Numbered from the stretch's first letter, positions 23,571 through 30,771 are shown. The stretch is 41,358 nt of DNA from Candidatus Daviesbacteria bacterium RIFCSPHIGHO2_02_FULL_39_12 (GCA_001777055.1 MFCX01000032.1:1-41358); one strand, 5' to 3'. The notes: generated from the letters alone by a model not told the origin. Made by a program: numbers and translations.

Positions 23571-26171
23571 ATGAAAAGAAGCGTAAGATTACCAAGCCAT
23601 GTTAAGCCTGAGAGATACAAAATTATGCTCAAGCCTGATTTCAATGAGTTTACTTTTACGGGTATAGAAACTATTTACTTGTTGTTGGAAAAACCTACTA
23701 AACAGATTACCCTGCATGCAGTTGAATTGGAAATTGAATCAGCTGAATTTATTCATGAAAGCAAAGAAATCTGGGCTGGCAAAATTTCCTATGATTCTAA
23801 ATCCGAAACTGCCACCTTTACCTTCCCAAAGCTTTTGCCAAAGGGCAAAGGAGAATTAAAGCTACAATTTAAGGGTATTTTAAATGATAAAATGCGCGGT
23901 TTTTATAGAAGTAAATACCATCTGGCTGGTGAAGAAAAGCATTTGGCTACCAGCCAATTTGAATCAACTGATGCCAGACGTTCATTTCCTTGTTTTGATG
24001 AACCTAGCCAAAAGGCTGTTTTTGATGTGACCTTAATGGTACCAGCGCATACGACTGCCATTTCTAATACTATTGAATCAAATATTTTAGAGCATGAAAA
24101 TGGCTATAAAGTAGTTGAATTTGCGCCAACCCCCAAAATGAGTACCTATCTTTTGGCCTTCATTGTGGGGGAGTTTGAATATATTGAAGGGGAAAGCCAT
24201 GCCTGCCAGCAGGCAGGGGAAAAGGGGAAAGGGGAAAGAAAAGGACTGGTTAGAGTTTTCACAACTCCCGGAAAAAAAGACCAGGCAAGATTTGCCTTGG
24301 ATGTAGCCATTAAATGCCTGGATTTTTATGAAGATTATTTTGGAATAGATTATCCTCTACCGGTTTTAGATTTAATTGCCATTCCTGATTTTGCAGCCGG
24401 AGCCATGGAAAATTGGGGAGCTGTTACTTATAGAGAATCTACTCTTTTAATAGATGAGAAAAAATCGTCTACTGCCAATAAACAATGGGTGGCTTTAGTG
24501 ATTGCTCATGAACTGGCTCATCAGTGGTTTGGGAATTTGGTGACCATGCAATGGTGGACACACCTTTGGTTAAATGAGGGATTTGCTTCTTTTATTGAGT
24601 TTTTGGCAATTGATCATATTTTCCCGCAGTGGGAAATTTGGACTCAATTTGTCTCAACAGAATTATCAGATGCATTTGCGCTAGATTCATTAAAAAACAC
24701 TCATCCAATTGAGGTTGAGGTAGGTCATCCTACAGAAATATCTGAAATTTTTGACAAAGTTTCTTACTCGAAAGGAGCCTCTGTTTTACGTATGCTTTGG
24801 AAATATCTAGGAGAAAAAGATTTTCAAAAAGGTCTGCAGCATTATCTAAAAAGACATGCCTATGGTAATGCCCAGACTGAGGATTTATGGAAAGCTTTAG
24901 AGGAAGTAAGTGGTAAGCCAGTAGGTAAATTCATGAAAAACTGGACTTCAAAGGCAGGACACCCGGTAATAAATGTAAAAATCAAAAATCAAAAATCAAA
25001 AATAGAACTCAGACAAAGCAGGTTTTTCTCAAGCCCAATTTCCAGAAAGGAGGTTAAAGATAGGACTGTCTGGTCTATCCCGCTTTCCTTGTCATTGCGA
25101 GGAGCGAAGCGATGCGGCAATCTTTCTTATGACAAGGTTCTTCTAATGGATAAAAAGACTATGATTATTCCCAATAAGTGGGAAAAATTAAACGTTGGGG
25201 AAGTAAGTTTAGTAAGAGTAGATTATCCACATGAATATTTGAAAAAGTTTGAAGAGCAAGTGAGAACTGGAAAATTATCTGCACCAGATAGATTAGGGTT
25301 GATCAGAGACAGCTTTGATTTAGCCCAGTCCGGACAAAGTCCGACCAGCTTAGCTTTAGAACTTGCCCAAAGTTATGTAGCGGAGACAGATTACACTGTT
25401 TGGTCCGAACTAACTTCCCGTATCAGCTGGCTGGATTCACTGCTAGCCTATGAAGATTTATATAACAGTTATAAAAATTATGGTAGATATATTTATTCGG
25501 GGATAGCTCAAAAAATGGGTTGGGAGAAAAAGAAGGATGAAAAACATACAGATTCACTTTTAAGAAGTGTAGTTTTAAACATGCTTGGGAGGTTTGGAGA
25601 TAAAGAAACCATCAAAAAAGCCCAGGAATTATTTGGTAAAAGAATAGACCCTGACTTGGCTGGTGTTGTTTATAATTTAGTAGCAGAAAACGGGGGAATT
25701 AAAGAATTTAATACTTTAATTAAAATGTACAAGGCAGAAGAAAATCAGCAGGAGAAAGAAAGGATCGGCAGGTCTTTGGGCCTCTTCAAATCTAAAAGTA
25801 TTTTACAGCAAACTTTAGATTTTGCCATCTCAAAGCATGTAAGATTCCAAAATTCCTTACAAATTATTGCCTCAGTTTGGAGTAACTTTCATGGAAGGTA
25901 TTTAGCCTGGGAATTTGTAAAGGGAAATTGGAAGTTATTAAAAGAAAGATACGCGGGAGGCCATTATTTCACCAGGGTTTTCGGGCTGGCCGGAGAATTT
26001 ACCCACACGGAAGATGCCAAAAATATAGAAAAGTTTGTTGCTAAAAATCCTGTTCCTGAAGCCAAAAGGACTATAGCTCAAGCCTTAGAGCAAATTTATT
26101 CAAATGTAGAATGGTTAAAAAGGGATAGGGAAGGAATTAGAAAATTTCTCCAAAATACCAGTTCGTTATAG
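23571..26171 (+). CDS. M1-family zinc aminopeptidase
   Basis: This 866-residue puromycin-sensitive/ERAP-like aminopeptidase removes N-terminal residues from peptides. It shows the GAMEN exopeptidase motif (277-281), the zinc site HELAHQWFGN (H313, E314, H317) and the third ligand E336 in WLNEGFAS. An N-terminal beta-saddle precedes the catalytic domain, and an ERAP1-like C-terminal helical repeat domain follows (about 540-860). There is no signal peptide, so it is probably cytosolic. Three repeat-derived in-frame insertions interrupt family-conserved stretches: about residues 207-224, 468-478 and 507-520. It lies after tRNA-Leu and before efp. Confidence 0.96.
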   Translation: MKRSVRLPSHVKPERYKIMLKPDFNEFTFTGIETIYLLLEKPTKQITLHAVELEIESAEFIHESKEIWAGKISYDSKSETATFTFPKLLPKGKGELKLQFKGILNDKMRGFYRSKYHLAGEEKHLATSQFESTDARRSFPCFDEPSQKAVFDVTLMVPAHTTAISNTIESNILEHENGYKVVEFAPTPKMSTYLLAFIVGEFEYIEGESHACQQAGEKGKGERKGLVRVFTTPGKKDQARFALDVAIKCLDFYEDYFGIDYPLPVLDLIAIPDFAAGAMENWGAVTYRESTLLIDEKKSSTANKQWVALVIAHELAHQWFGNLVTMQWWTHLWLNEGFASFIEFLAIDHIFPQWEIWTQFVSTELSDAFALDSLKNTHPIEVEVGHPTEISEIFDKVSYSKGASVLRMLWKYLGEKDFQKGLQHYLKRHAYGNAQTEDLWKALEEVSGKPVGKFMKNWTSKAGHPVINVKIKNQKSKIELRQSRFFSSPISRKEVKDRTVWSIPLSLSLRGAKRCGNLSYDKVLLMDKKTMIIPNKWEKLNVGEVSLVRVDYPHEYLKKFEEQVRTGKLSAPDRLGLIRDSFDLAQSGQSPTSLALELAQSYVAETDYTVWSELTSRISWLDSLLAYEDLYNSYKNYGRYIYSGIAQKMGWEKKKDEKHTDSLLRSVVLNMLGRFGDKETIKKAQELFGKRIDPDLAGVVYNLVAENGGIKEFNTLIKMYKAEENQQEKERIGRSLGLFKSKSILQQTLDFAISKHVRFQNSLQIIASVWSNFHGRYLAWEFVKGNWKLLKERYAGGHYFTRVFGLAGEFTHTEDAKNIEKFVAKNPVPEAKRTIAQALEQIYSNVEWLKRDREGIRKFLQNTSSL
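24190..24238. repeat. Repeat insertion 1 in the aminopeptidase gene
   Basis: A CCTGCC-agca-GGCAGG palindrome (24202-24217) is followed by tandem GGGGAAA units. It encodes ESHACQQAGEKGKGERK between the conserved VGEFEYIEG and LVRVFTTPGK segments. Confidence 0.6.
24976..25003. repeat. TCAAAAA tandem repeat (insertion 2) in the aminopeptidase gene
   Basis: Four near-perfect 7-bp (A)AAATCAA units encode KIKNQKSKIE. Seven-base units can shift the frame if their number changes. Confidence 0.6.
25090..25128. repeat. CATTGCGAGGAGCGAAGCG-type element (insertion 3) in the aminopeptidase gene
   Basis: GTCATTGCGAGGAGCGAAGC...GGCAATC with inverted ATTGC/GCAAT ends belongs to the same repeat class as the element in prmC. 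It encodes SLRGAKRCGNLS without breaking the frame. Confidence 0.65.
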
Positions 26172-26231
26172 CTATTCCGATACAGTTTCGTTAGGGAGGT
26201 TACTAATAGTGAATTTTGAGGGGAATTCTGA

Positions 26232-26237
26232 TAAAAT
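26232..26237 (+). promoter_or_regulatory. -10 box of efp (TAAAAT)
   Basis: TAAAAT ends 7 nt before the ATG at 26245. This supports that start rather than the in-frame GTG at 26209. Confidence 0.5.
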
Positions 26238-26244
26238 CTTTACT

Positions 26245-26808
26245 ATGGCGTTAAATGTAACAGAGCTGCGAAACGGCACTTTTTATAAAGAAGGGAATAA
26301 TATCCTGCTGGTTTTAATTTATGAACATGTTAAAACAGGCAGAGGCTCAGGTAATATTAAACTAAAGGTTAGAAACATTAAGACAGGAGCGGTAATAGAG
26401 AAATCCTTTATTACTGGCGCCAGAGTTGATGAGGCCAATGTTGAGAAGAAAAAAGCTCAGTTTTTGTACAGAGAGGGGGATACTTTTAACTTAATGGATC
26501 CAATTTCTTTTGAACAATTTTCCGTTTCCTCACAAGTAATTGGTGATCAGGCAAAATATTTAAAGGACGGACTGGAAGTTTTGTTAATTGTATCAGACGG
26601 TGAAGCTTTAGGATTAGAATTACCCATGAGCTTAGTTTATGCCATTTCAGAAACCGGGCCCGGTGAAAAGGGTAATACTGTTTCCAATGTATTTAAAGAA
26701 GCTGTTTTGGATAATGATTTGGTGGTTAAAGTACCTATGTTTATGAGAGTAGGAGAAAAGGTGAAGGTGGATACAAGGACCGGGGAATATGTAGAACGGG
26801 TGAAGTAA
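26245..26808 (+). CDS. efp: Translation elongation factor P
   Basis: This 187-residue EF-P relieves ribosome stalling at consecutive prolines. Three beta-barrels are visible: the N-terminal KOW-like domain (ALNVTELRNGTFYKEGNNILLVLIYEHVKTGRGSGNIKLKVRN), the OB domain, and the C-terminal OB domain ending PMFMRVGEKVKVDTRTGEYVERV. The loop-tip residue that carries the modification is R33 (T-G-R-G), not the Lys of the EpmA-type factor. No modifying enzyme gene is seen nearby. The match of EF-P with the poly-Pro precursor and the Pro-rich protein in this window is suggestive only. Confidence 0.95.
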   Translation: MALNVTELRNGTFYKEGNNILLVLIYEHVKTGRGSGNIKLKVRNIKTGAVIEKSFITGARVDEANVEKKKAQFLYREGDTFNLMDPISFEQFSVSSQVIGDQAKYLKDGLEVLLIVSDGEALGLELPMSLVYAISETGPGEKGNTVSNVFKEAVLDNDLVVKVPMFMRVGEKVKVDTRTGEYVERVK

Positions 26809-26815
26809 TTTATTC

Positions 26816-26842
26816 TTCGAGGGAGCAAAGCGACTCGAGAAG
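26816..26842. terminator. Hairpin downstream of efp
   Basis: The arms CTTCGAG and CTCGAGAAG around GGAGCAAAGCGA form a hairpin related to the dispersed GCGAAGCGA repeats. No T-run follows, so a role as terminator is uncertain. Confidence 0.35.
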
Positions 26843-26911
26843 TTACCTTAAAAACTATGATATTATATTTTAAAGGAATGTTCTCGACTAATCGCTCGAA
26901 TAATAACTAGT

Positions 26912-27829
26912 ATGGTAAAGAAGATTACAAAAGCTTTAATTCCTGCAGCCGGGTTTGGAACTAGATTCCTTCCTCAAACCAAGGCCATGCCCAAGGAAAT
27001 GCTGCCAATTGTAGACAAGCCGGTTATTCAATATGTGGTGGAGGAAATAGTTGAATCAGGCATTGAAAATATTGTCATTGTCACAGGTTCCACCAAAAGA
27101 GCAATCGAAGATCATTTTGATGCTCCAAACCAGGATTTAGTTCAAAATTTAGTCAATGGCAAAAAAGATGCTTTACTTGAACAAATCAACCGTATTTCAA
27201 ATATGGCCAACTTTATTTATATTCGTCAAAAAGGGCCTTATGGTAATGGTACTCCCGTGCTTGCTGGAGAATCAGTAATAGAAGATGAGCCTTTTGCTGT
27301 TGTTTGGGGAGATGAATTTATCTATGCTGAACCTCCAAGATTAAAACAAATGATTGAGGTCCACGAGAAATACGGCGGAATTGTTATATCCGGAGTTAAG
27401 ATTGAAAAAAAGGAAGATCTAAAACGTTATGGAATAGCGGATTTAGAGCCGGTAGAAGGCTCGCCTCGCTCCGCGGGCGGAGTGGGAAATGTGTACAAAA
27501 TCAAGTCTATAGTGGAAAAACCTGAACCGGACAAAGCTCCTTCCAACATTGCCACTCATGGAGCCTATATTTTACCTCCGGAAATATTTAGCGCTTTAAA
27601 ACGTTTAACCCCGGGGCAAGGTGGAGAAATTTGGCTGGTTGATGCAATTAATCTGCTAAAAAATGAAGGAATACCGCTCTATGCGGTAGAGATTGAAAAC
27701 GGCAAATATTATGATACCGGCAATAAATTAGAATATATGAAGACAGTAGTTGAGCTGGCTAAAATTCATCCTGAAATAGGCAAAGAATTTAGCCGGTATC
27801 TTAAAGAATTAATAAGTGGTAAGTTATAA
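26912..27829 (+). CDS. galU: UTP-glucose-1-phosphate uridylyltransferase
   Basis: This 305-residue nucleotidyltransferase makes UDP-glucose from UTP and glucose-1-phosphate for surface polysaccharides. It has KALIPAAGFGTRFLPQTKAMPKEMLPIVDKPVIQYVVEE, the nucleotide-binding signature. It also has FAVVWGDEFIY with the metal-binding Asp, and IVEKPEPDKAPSNIATHGAYILPPEIF. A 9-residue repeat-derived segment (GSPRSAGGV) interrupts the conserved YGIADLEPVEG-NVYKIKSIVEKP stretch at about residues 183-191. The gene precedes the RiPP operon on the same strand. Confidence 0.96.
   Translation: MVKKITKALIPAAGFGTRFLPQTKAMPKEMLPIVDKPVIQYVVEEIVESGIENIVIVTGSTKRAIEDHFDAPNQDLVQNLVNGKKDALLEQINRISNMANFIYIRQKGPYGNGTPVLAGESVIEDEPFAVVWGDEFIYAEPPRLKQMIEVHEKYGGIVISGVKIEKKEDLKRYGIADLEPVEGSPRSAGGVGNVYKIKSIVEKPEPDKAPSNIATHGAYILPPEIFSALKRLTPGQGGEIWLVDAINLLKNEGIPLYAVEIENGKYYDTGNKLEYMKTVVELAKIHPEIGKEFSRYLKELISGKL
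27456..27486. repeat. Short in-frame GC-rich repeat in galU
   Basis: GGCTCGCCTCGCTCCGCGGG followed by CGGAGTGGG has complementary CTCCG/CGGAG arms. It encodes GSPRSAGGV in the middle of a conserved galU segment. Confidence 0.55.
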
Positions 27830-27847
27830 ACGGTTCTGCCCGATAGA

Positions 27848-27946
27848 ATGAGTATGGCAGAGAAAGATATTAATTCTAAACCACGCAGTGGAGTATTTTT
27901 GATTGAAGGAGCCAAACGAGCAGCGTTTGACAGAATGAAATGTTGA
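27848..27946 (+). CDS. Possible 32-residue small ORF upstream of the RiPP operon
   Basis: ATG to TGA with a peptide-like composition (MSMAEKDINSKPRSGVFLIE, then GAKRAAFDRMKC). It ends inside the radical SAM promoter, so it cannot be part of the same main transcript unless it is read from upstream. It may be a small peptide gene, a leader peptide, or the tail of a lost gene. No homologue is recognised. No Shine-Dalgarno is seen; GATAGAAT just before the ATG is a weak -10-like box. Confidence 0.3.
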   Translation: MSMAEKDINSKPRSGVFLIEGAKRAAFDRMKC

Positions 27947-27955
27947 TACTATACT
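27927..27955 (+). promoter_or_regulatory. Consensus promoter of the RiPP operon (TTGACA-N17-TATACT)
   Basis: The -35 TTGACA (27927-27932) is perfect, the spacer is exactly 17 nt, and the -10 is TATACT (27950-27955). The predicted transcription start, about 7 nt downstream, falls at the ATG of the radical SAM gene at 27962. It is the strongest promoter match seen in the window. Confidence 0.8.
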
Positions 27956-27961
27956 CGGCCT

Positions 27962-29092
27962 ATGGCGATAGAAGAGGATCAAGTAAGATCCTCGGATATT
28001 TATAAAACTCTTTCTGCGCCACTTGATGTTCAGGTAGAGGTGACGACTCTATGTAATGAAGCATGTGTGCACTGTTATAATTTTTGGCGAGGAAAACAGT
28101 TCAAAAAAGAGGTTGCCAATTTCCCTCAGAAAACCCTACAGAAAGATCAACTTTCACATATTATGGCAGGGTTAATTCAGGATCAAGTTTTTAGCGTTAC
28201 CTTTACCGGAGGAGAACCATTTCTTTATAGATCAACAGTTATTGAGGGAATTAGGCAAGCCCGAGAAGGAGGCTTAGATTGTTCCTTAAACAGTAACTTA
28301 ACAACCATGACCCCTGCTACGGCAGATCGTCTTAGAAAGATGGGTTTAGGCTCCATACTTACGTCGTTGCATTCTTTTGATGAGGAAATTCATGATGCTA
28401 TAACTCAAAGAGAAGGATTTTTTAAACGTACAGTGCGTGGTATAAAGATCTGTCAAGAAGCCGGATTAAGTGTAGCAGCGAATATGGTAGTAACGAGAAT
28501 GAACCAAAATCAGGTTTTTGAGACAGGTGCATTTGTGAAGAAATTAGGGGTAAAATCTTTTTCAGCGACCAAAGCCACTCCTTGTTTAGGCGGAACTAAT
28601 TTTTCAGAGATTGGTATTAATCGGGGAGCATTTAAACAGATGCTTGAAGATTTATTAAGATTAGAAAAGGATGAAGGAATAGATGTTGACGTTTTAATGT
28701 CCTATCCACTTTGCGCTTTGGGGGATGGCAACCATTTCAGAAAATTTGCTGGCGATAGAAAAGGCATGGATCCATTAGCAACAGATTCTCTAGATGCAAG
28801 ATGCTCTCCGGTGGCAGAGCTTGATCATGCCCCATCCGATTTTTGGGAGAAACAACTTATTGTTACTCCTAATCTTAGACTAAGGAGAGAAAATTTTGGA
28901 GGAATTATAGCACCCCAAGGACGTCAACCAGTTTTTATTGATAATACCGCCTACGAAATTATTGACAAATTAAAAAACGCATCGTCACAGTTTTCTTTTA
29001 AGGGAATTGAACGTGATTTTAAGCTATCGCAAACTTCATCTGATTTCTTTTTTGCGCTCTTTAGAAAAGAGTTTTTTGGAGAAGTCCAATGA
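27962..29092 (+). CDS. Radical SAM peptide-modifying enzyme with C-terminal PqqD-like recognition domain
   Basis: This 376-residue enzyme has the iron-sulfur motif C31-x3-C35-x2-C38 (CNEACVHC), followed by TGGEP (82-86) and later strands of the SAM barrel (SLNSNLTTM, SILTSLHSF, VAANMVVTRM). Residues ~298-372 (IVTPNLRLRRENFGGII, then PVFIDNTAYEIIDKL, then a helical end) have the PqqD pattern, the domain that binds leader peptides in RiPP pathways. The region between, where a SPASM domain would sit, has only C208, C251 and C281, too few for a full SPASM set. The radical reaction (thioether, C-C crosslink or epimerisation) cannot be read. Its last 4 nt overlap the protease gene. Confidence 0.9.
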   Translation: MAIEEDQVRSSDIYKTLSAPLDVQVEVTTLCNEACVHCYNFWRGKQFKKEVANFPQKTLQKDQLSHIMAGLIQDQVFSVTFTGGEPFLYRSTVIEGIRQAREGGLDCSLNSNLTTMTPATADRLRKMGLGSILTSLHSFDEEIHDAITQREGFFKRTVRGIKICQEAGLSVAANMVVTRMNQNQVFETGAFVKKLGVKSFSATKATPCLGGTNFSEIGINRGAFKQMLEDLLRLEKDEGIDVDVLMSYPLCALGDGNHFRKFAGDRKGMDPLATDSLDARCSPVAELDHAPSDFWEKQLIVTPNLRLRRENFGGIIAPQGRQPVFIDNTAYEIIDKLKNASSQFSFKGIERDFKLSQTSSDFFFALFRKEFFGEVQ

Positions 29093-29826
29093 GTAAGGAT
29101 ATAAACTCAGAGAAGGATTTAACAGGCATAGAATTAGGACCTCAATCAAAAGGTTTTGTTTCTTTTCTCTCAAAAGACCCAAGTCTAAATGGGGTTATAA
29201 AAGATTTTAGATATGGTTATATTAGAGCTTCAAGTTTTTTTAAAAAGAAAATTCCCGAAGTAAAACTCACTCTTGTCTATAGCAGGGAGGAGATGAATAA
29301 TTTAATTGGATATAAAACATCTAGTTGGTTTGTTGGATACGCCGATTCTTCTAGTAAAATATTTATGTTTAGCCCATCTGTTTTTGACAGAGAAAGCAAT
29401 CATAATAAAAAGGATTTTAGAAAAGTTCTTTGTCACGAAATCAGCCATTTATTTATTCGGCAAATTCATAACTCTTATGAACCCGTATGGCTTGAAGAAG
29501 GACTCGCTTATTATGTGGCGGGTCAAGAAAGTAGGTTAAAAAATAGCAACCCTATTTTTAATAATCCGAAAGCTTTATTCCTTATAGATACGAGGAATCG
29601 ATGGAATAAAACTATTGGTAGTCAGCCGGATGTACCATATGCGTTAGCATTTTTGTTGGTAGACTTTTTGATTAGTTGTTATAGTAAAGACAGGGTTATT
29701 AAACTTCTAATGTCTCTAGAGGGTAGATATAACAAAAAGAGGTTTTGCCAAAAATTTAGGAAGCTTTATGGAAAAGATATAAAGTTAATCTTGAAGGAAT
29801 TCTTTTCTAGACAGAATATTAAGTAG
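29089..29826 (+). CDS. Gluzincin-type metalloprotease (peptidase MA-like), probable leader peptidase
   Basis: This 245-residue protein has the zinc motif HEISH (H116-E117-x-x-H120) followed at E137 by the third ligand in VWLEEGLAYYVAG. That is the arrangement of gluzincins such as the M1/peptidase-MA group. The N-terminal ~100 residues are mixed alpha/beta (VKLTLVYSREEMNNLIG, SKIFMFSPSVF). There is no signal peptide or membrane helix, so it acts in the cytosol. ATGA overlap with the radical SAM gene and a 16-nt gap to the precursor imply one operon. Removal of the leader from the modified precursor is the obvious job, but that is inference. Confidence 0.85.
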   Translation: MSKDINSEKDLTGIELGPQSKGFVSFLSKDPSLNGVIKDFRYGYIRASSFFKKKIPEVKLTLVYSREEMNNLIGYKTSSWFVGYADSSSKIFMFSPSVFDRESNHNKKDFRKVLCHEISHLFIRQIHNSYEPVWLEEGLAYYVAGQESRLKNSNPIFNNPKALFLIDTRNRWNKTIGSQPDVPYALAFLLVDFLISCYSKDRVIKLLMSLEGRYNKKRFCQKFRKLYGKDIKLILKEFFSRQNIK

Positions 29827-29829
29827 AAA

Positions 29830-29838
29830 GGGGGTGAG
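29830..29838 (+). promoter_or_regulatory. Strong Shine-Dalgarno of the precursor gene
   Basis: AAAGGGGGTGAGAAAT immediately before the ATG at 29843. The GGGGGTGA core fits the 16S 3' end with about 5 nt spacing. It is the best ribosome binding site in the window and selects the ATG over the in-frame GTG at 29834. Confidence 0.75.
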
Positions 29839-29842
29839 AAAT

Positions 29843-30121
29843 ATGCCTCTAATAGAACTCGAGGGAACACCTAGTACCGCTGCTGCCAATGGCAGTAAGG
29901 ACGTAAGTGTGGTGCCTCAGTTTGTATCAATATTAAATAGTAAAGGATTGGAGTTGTCCATAGGGGAACAGGTAGAAACTGCATTTAGTCCTGGTCCACC
30001 GCTACCACCACCTTGCTTTGGTAAGCCACCACCTCCTTGTGTTGGTAGGCCACCAGAACCTTGCTATGGTAAGCCGCCAGGTGGGCCACCACCTTGTTAT
30101 GGTGGTTGCTATGGTCGGTAA
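29843..30121 (+). CDS. Candidate RiPP precursor with C-x-G octapeptide repeat core
   Basis: This 92-residue peptide divides in two. Residues 1-~48 look like a leader: no Cys, with an amphipathic VPQFVSILNSKGLELSIGEQ helix. Residues 50-92 are a core made almost only of Pro, Gly, Cys, aromatic and basic residues. Cysteines lie at 58, 66, 74, 85 and 89; the first three are exactly 8 apart, in units C-[F/V/Y]-G-[K/R]-P-P-x-P. The last part is a looser P-C-Y-G-G-C-Y-G-R. It directly follows a radical SAM/PqqD enzyme and a protease gene. No transporter is adjacent. A proline-rich structural peptide is the alternative reading. Confidence 0.8.
   Translation: MPLIELEGTPSTAAANGSKDVSVVPQFVSILNSKGLELSIGEQVETAFSPGPPLPPPCFGKPPPPCVGRPPEPCYGKPPGGPPPCYGGCYGR
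30014..30085 (+). repeat. Three 24-bp tandem repeats encoding the precursor core
   Basis: Units begin at 30014, 30038 and 30062, each starting with a TGC or TGT codon followed by [TTT/GTT/TAT]-GGT-[AAG/AGG]-CC. A longer, altered unit follows. This in-frame pattern allows the core to grow or shrink by recombination. Confidence 0.75.
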
Positions 30122-30258
30122 ATGGGAAGTAGGTATAAAACATAAAATCGGGAAAATCCGGCGGCTGTAAACCTACGCTCCACCAATTTTCTAGGACTTG
30201 AAGGTTAAGTTATGATTTGGGAGTTAACTAGAAAGGGCTAAAATTGCTTCTTAAAGAC

Positions 30259-30702
30259 TTAGTGGATGACTCTCAAAACTAAAACTAAACCTGTGACTGT
30301 GGCTGCCTGAGTTAAAATACCCCAAGGCAATTTTGCTGTTGAATTCGTTTGGTGACCAAAATTATAAAAATAGGAAAACGGAGGAAATTTCCAATTGAGC
30401 AGCCAGTAAGGAGCCTGTAATATATCCCATGATTCAGAGATCAAGATCGCCAGAAAAAGATAGGTAAGACTAACTGATTGGCCAAAAAGGATATAAGATA
30501 AAATTACCCCAAAAGTTAGATCCGCTATGCTTTGAAAAAATAAAACAAGCTTTTTTTTGCTTTTCCAGCCCCGGCCAAAATCCCAATGGGGAATCATATC
30601 GGCAATAGGGTGTGAAATGGCAACAAGCGGAATGCCTATGGCAGGGTCAGGTATGGCAGCGGCAATGCTGGCTCCTATTAATGCGTGTGCGGTAGCGGTC
30701 AT
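30259..30702 (-). CDS. Small membrane protein resembling the DUF457/YdjM hydrolase family
   Basis: This 147-residue protein begins MTATAHALIGASIAAAI, with the H-A-x-x-G of the membrane-bound metal-dependent hydrolase (DUF457-like) group. AISHPIADMIPHWDFG follows, with two His and two Asp that could bind metal. About three hydrophobic helices are present (LVAISHPIADMI, SIADLTFGVILSYILFG, AATVTGLVLVLRV). The ATG at 30702 fits the family better than an in-frame start at 30744. The enzymatic activity of this group is poorly known. It is convergent with the RiPP operon. Confidence 0.7.
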   Translation of the reverse strand: MTATAHALIGASIAAAIPDPAIGIPLVAISHPIADMIPHWDFGRGWKSKKKLVLFFQSIADLTFGVILSYILFGQSVSLTYLFLAILISESWDILQAPYWLLNWKFPPFSYFYNFGHQTNSTAKLPWGILTQAATVTGLVLVLRVIH

Positions 30703-30771
30703 ACGGCAGGAAACAGTGTAGCACACTTTGTCAATTTGATTCAACCTTGTTGTTATGGTAGGCTAAATATC

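Noticed and set aside
30014..30085. 24-bp tandem units as a CRISPR array
   Set aside because: The units are contiguous, in frame, without spacers, and encode the precursor core; no cas gene is present.
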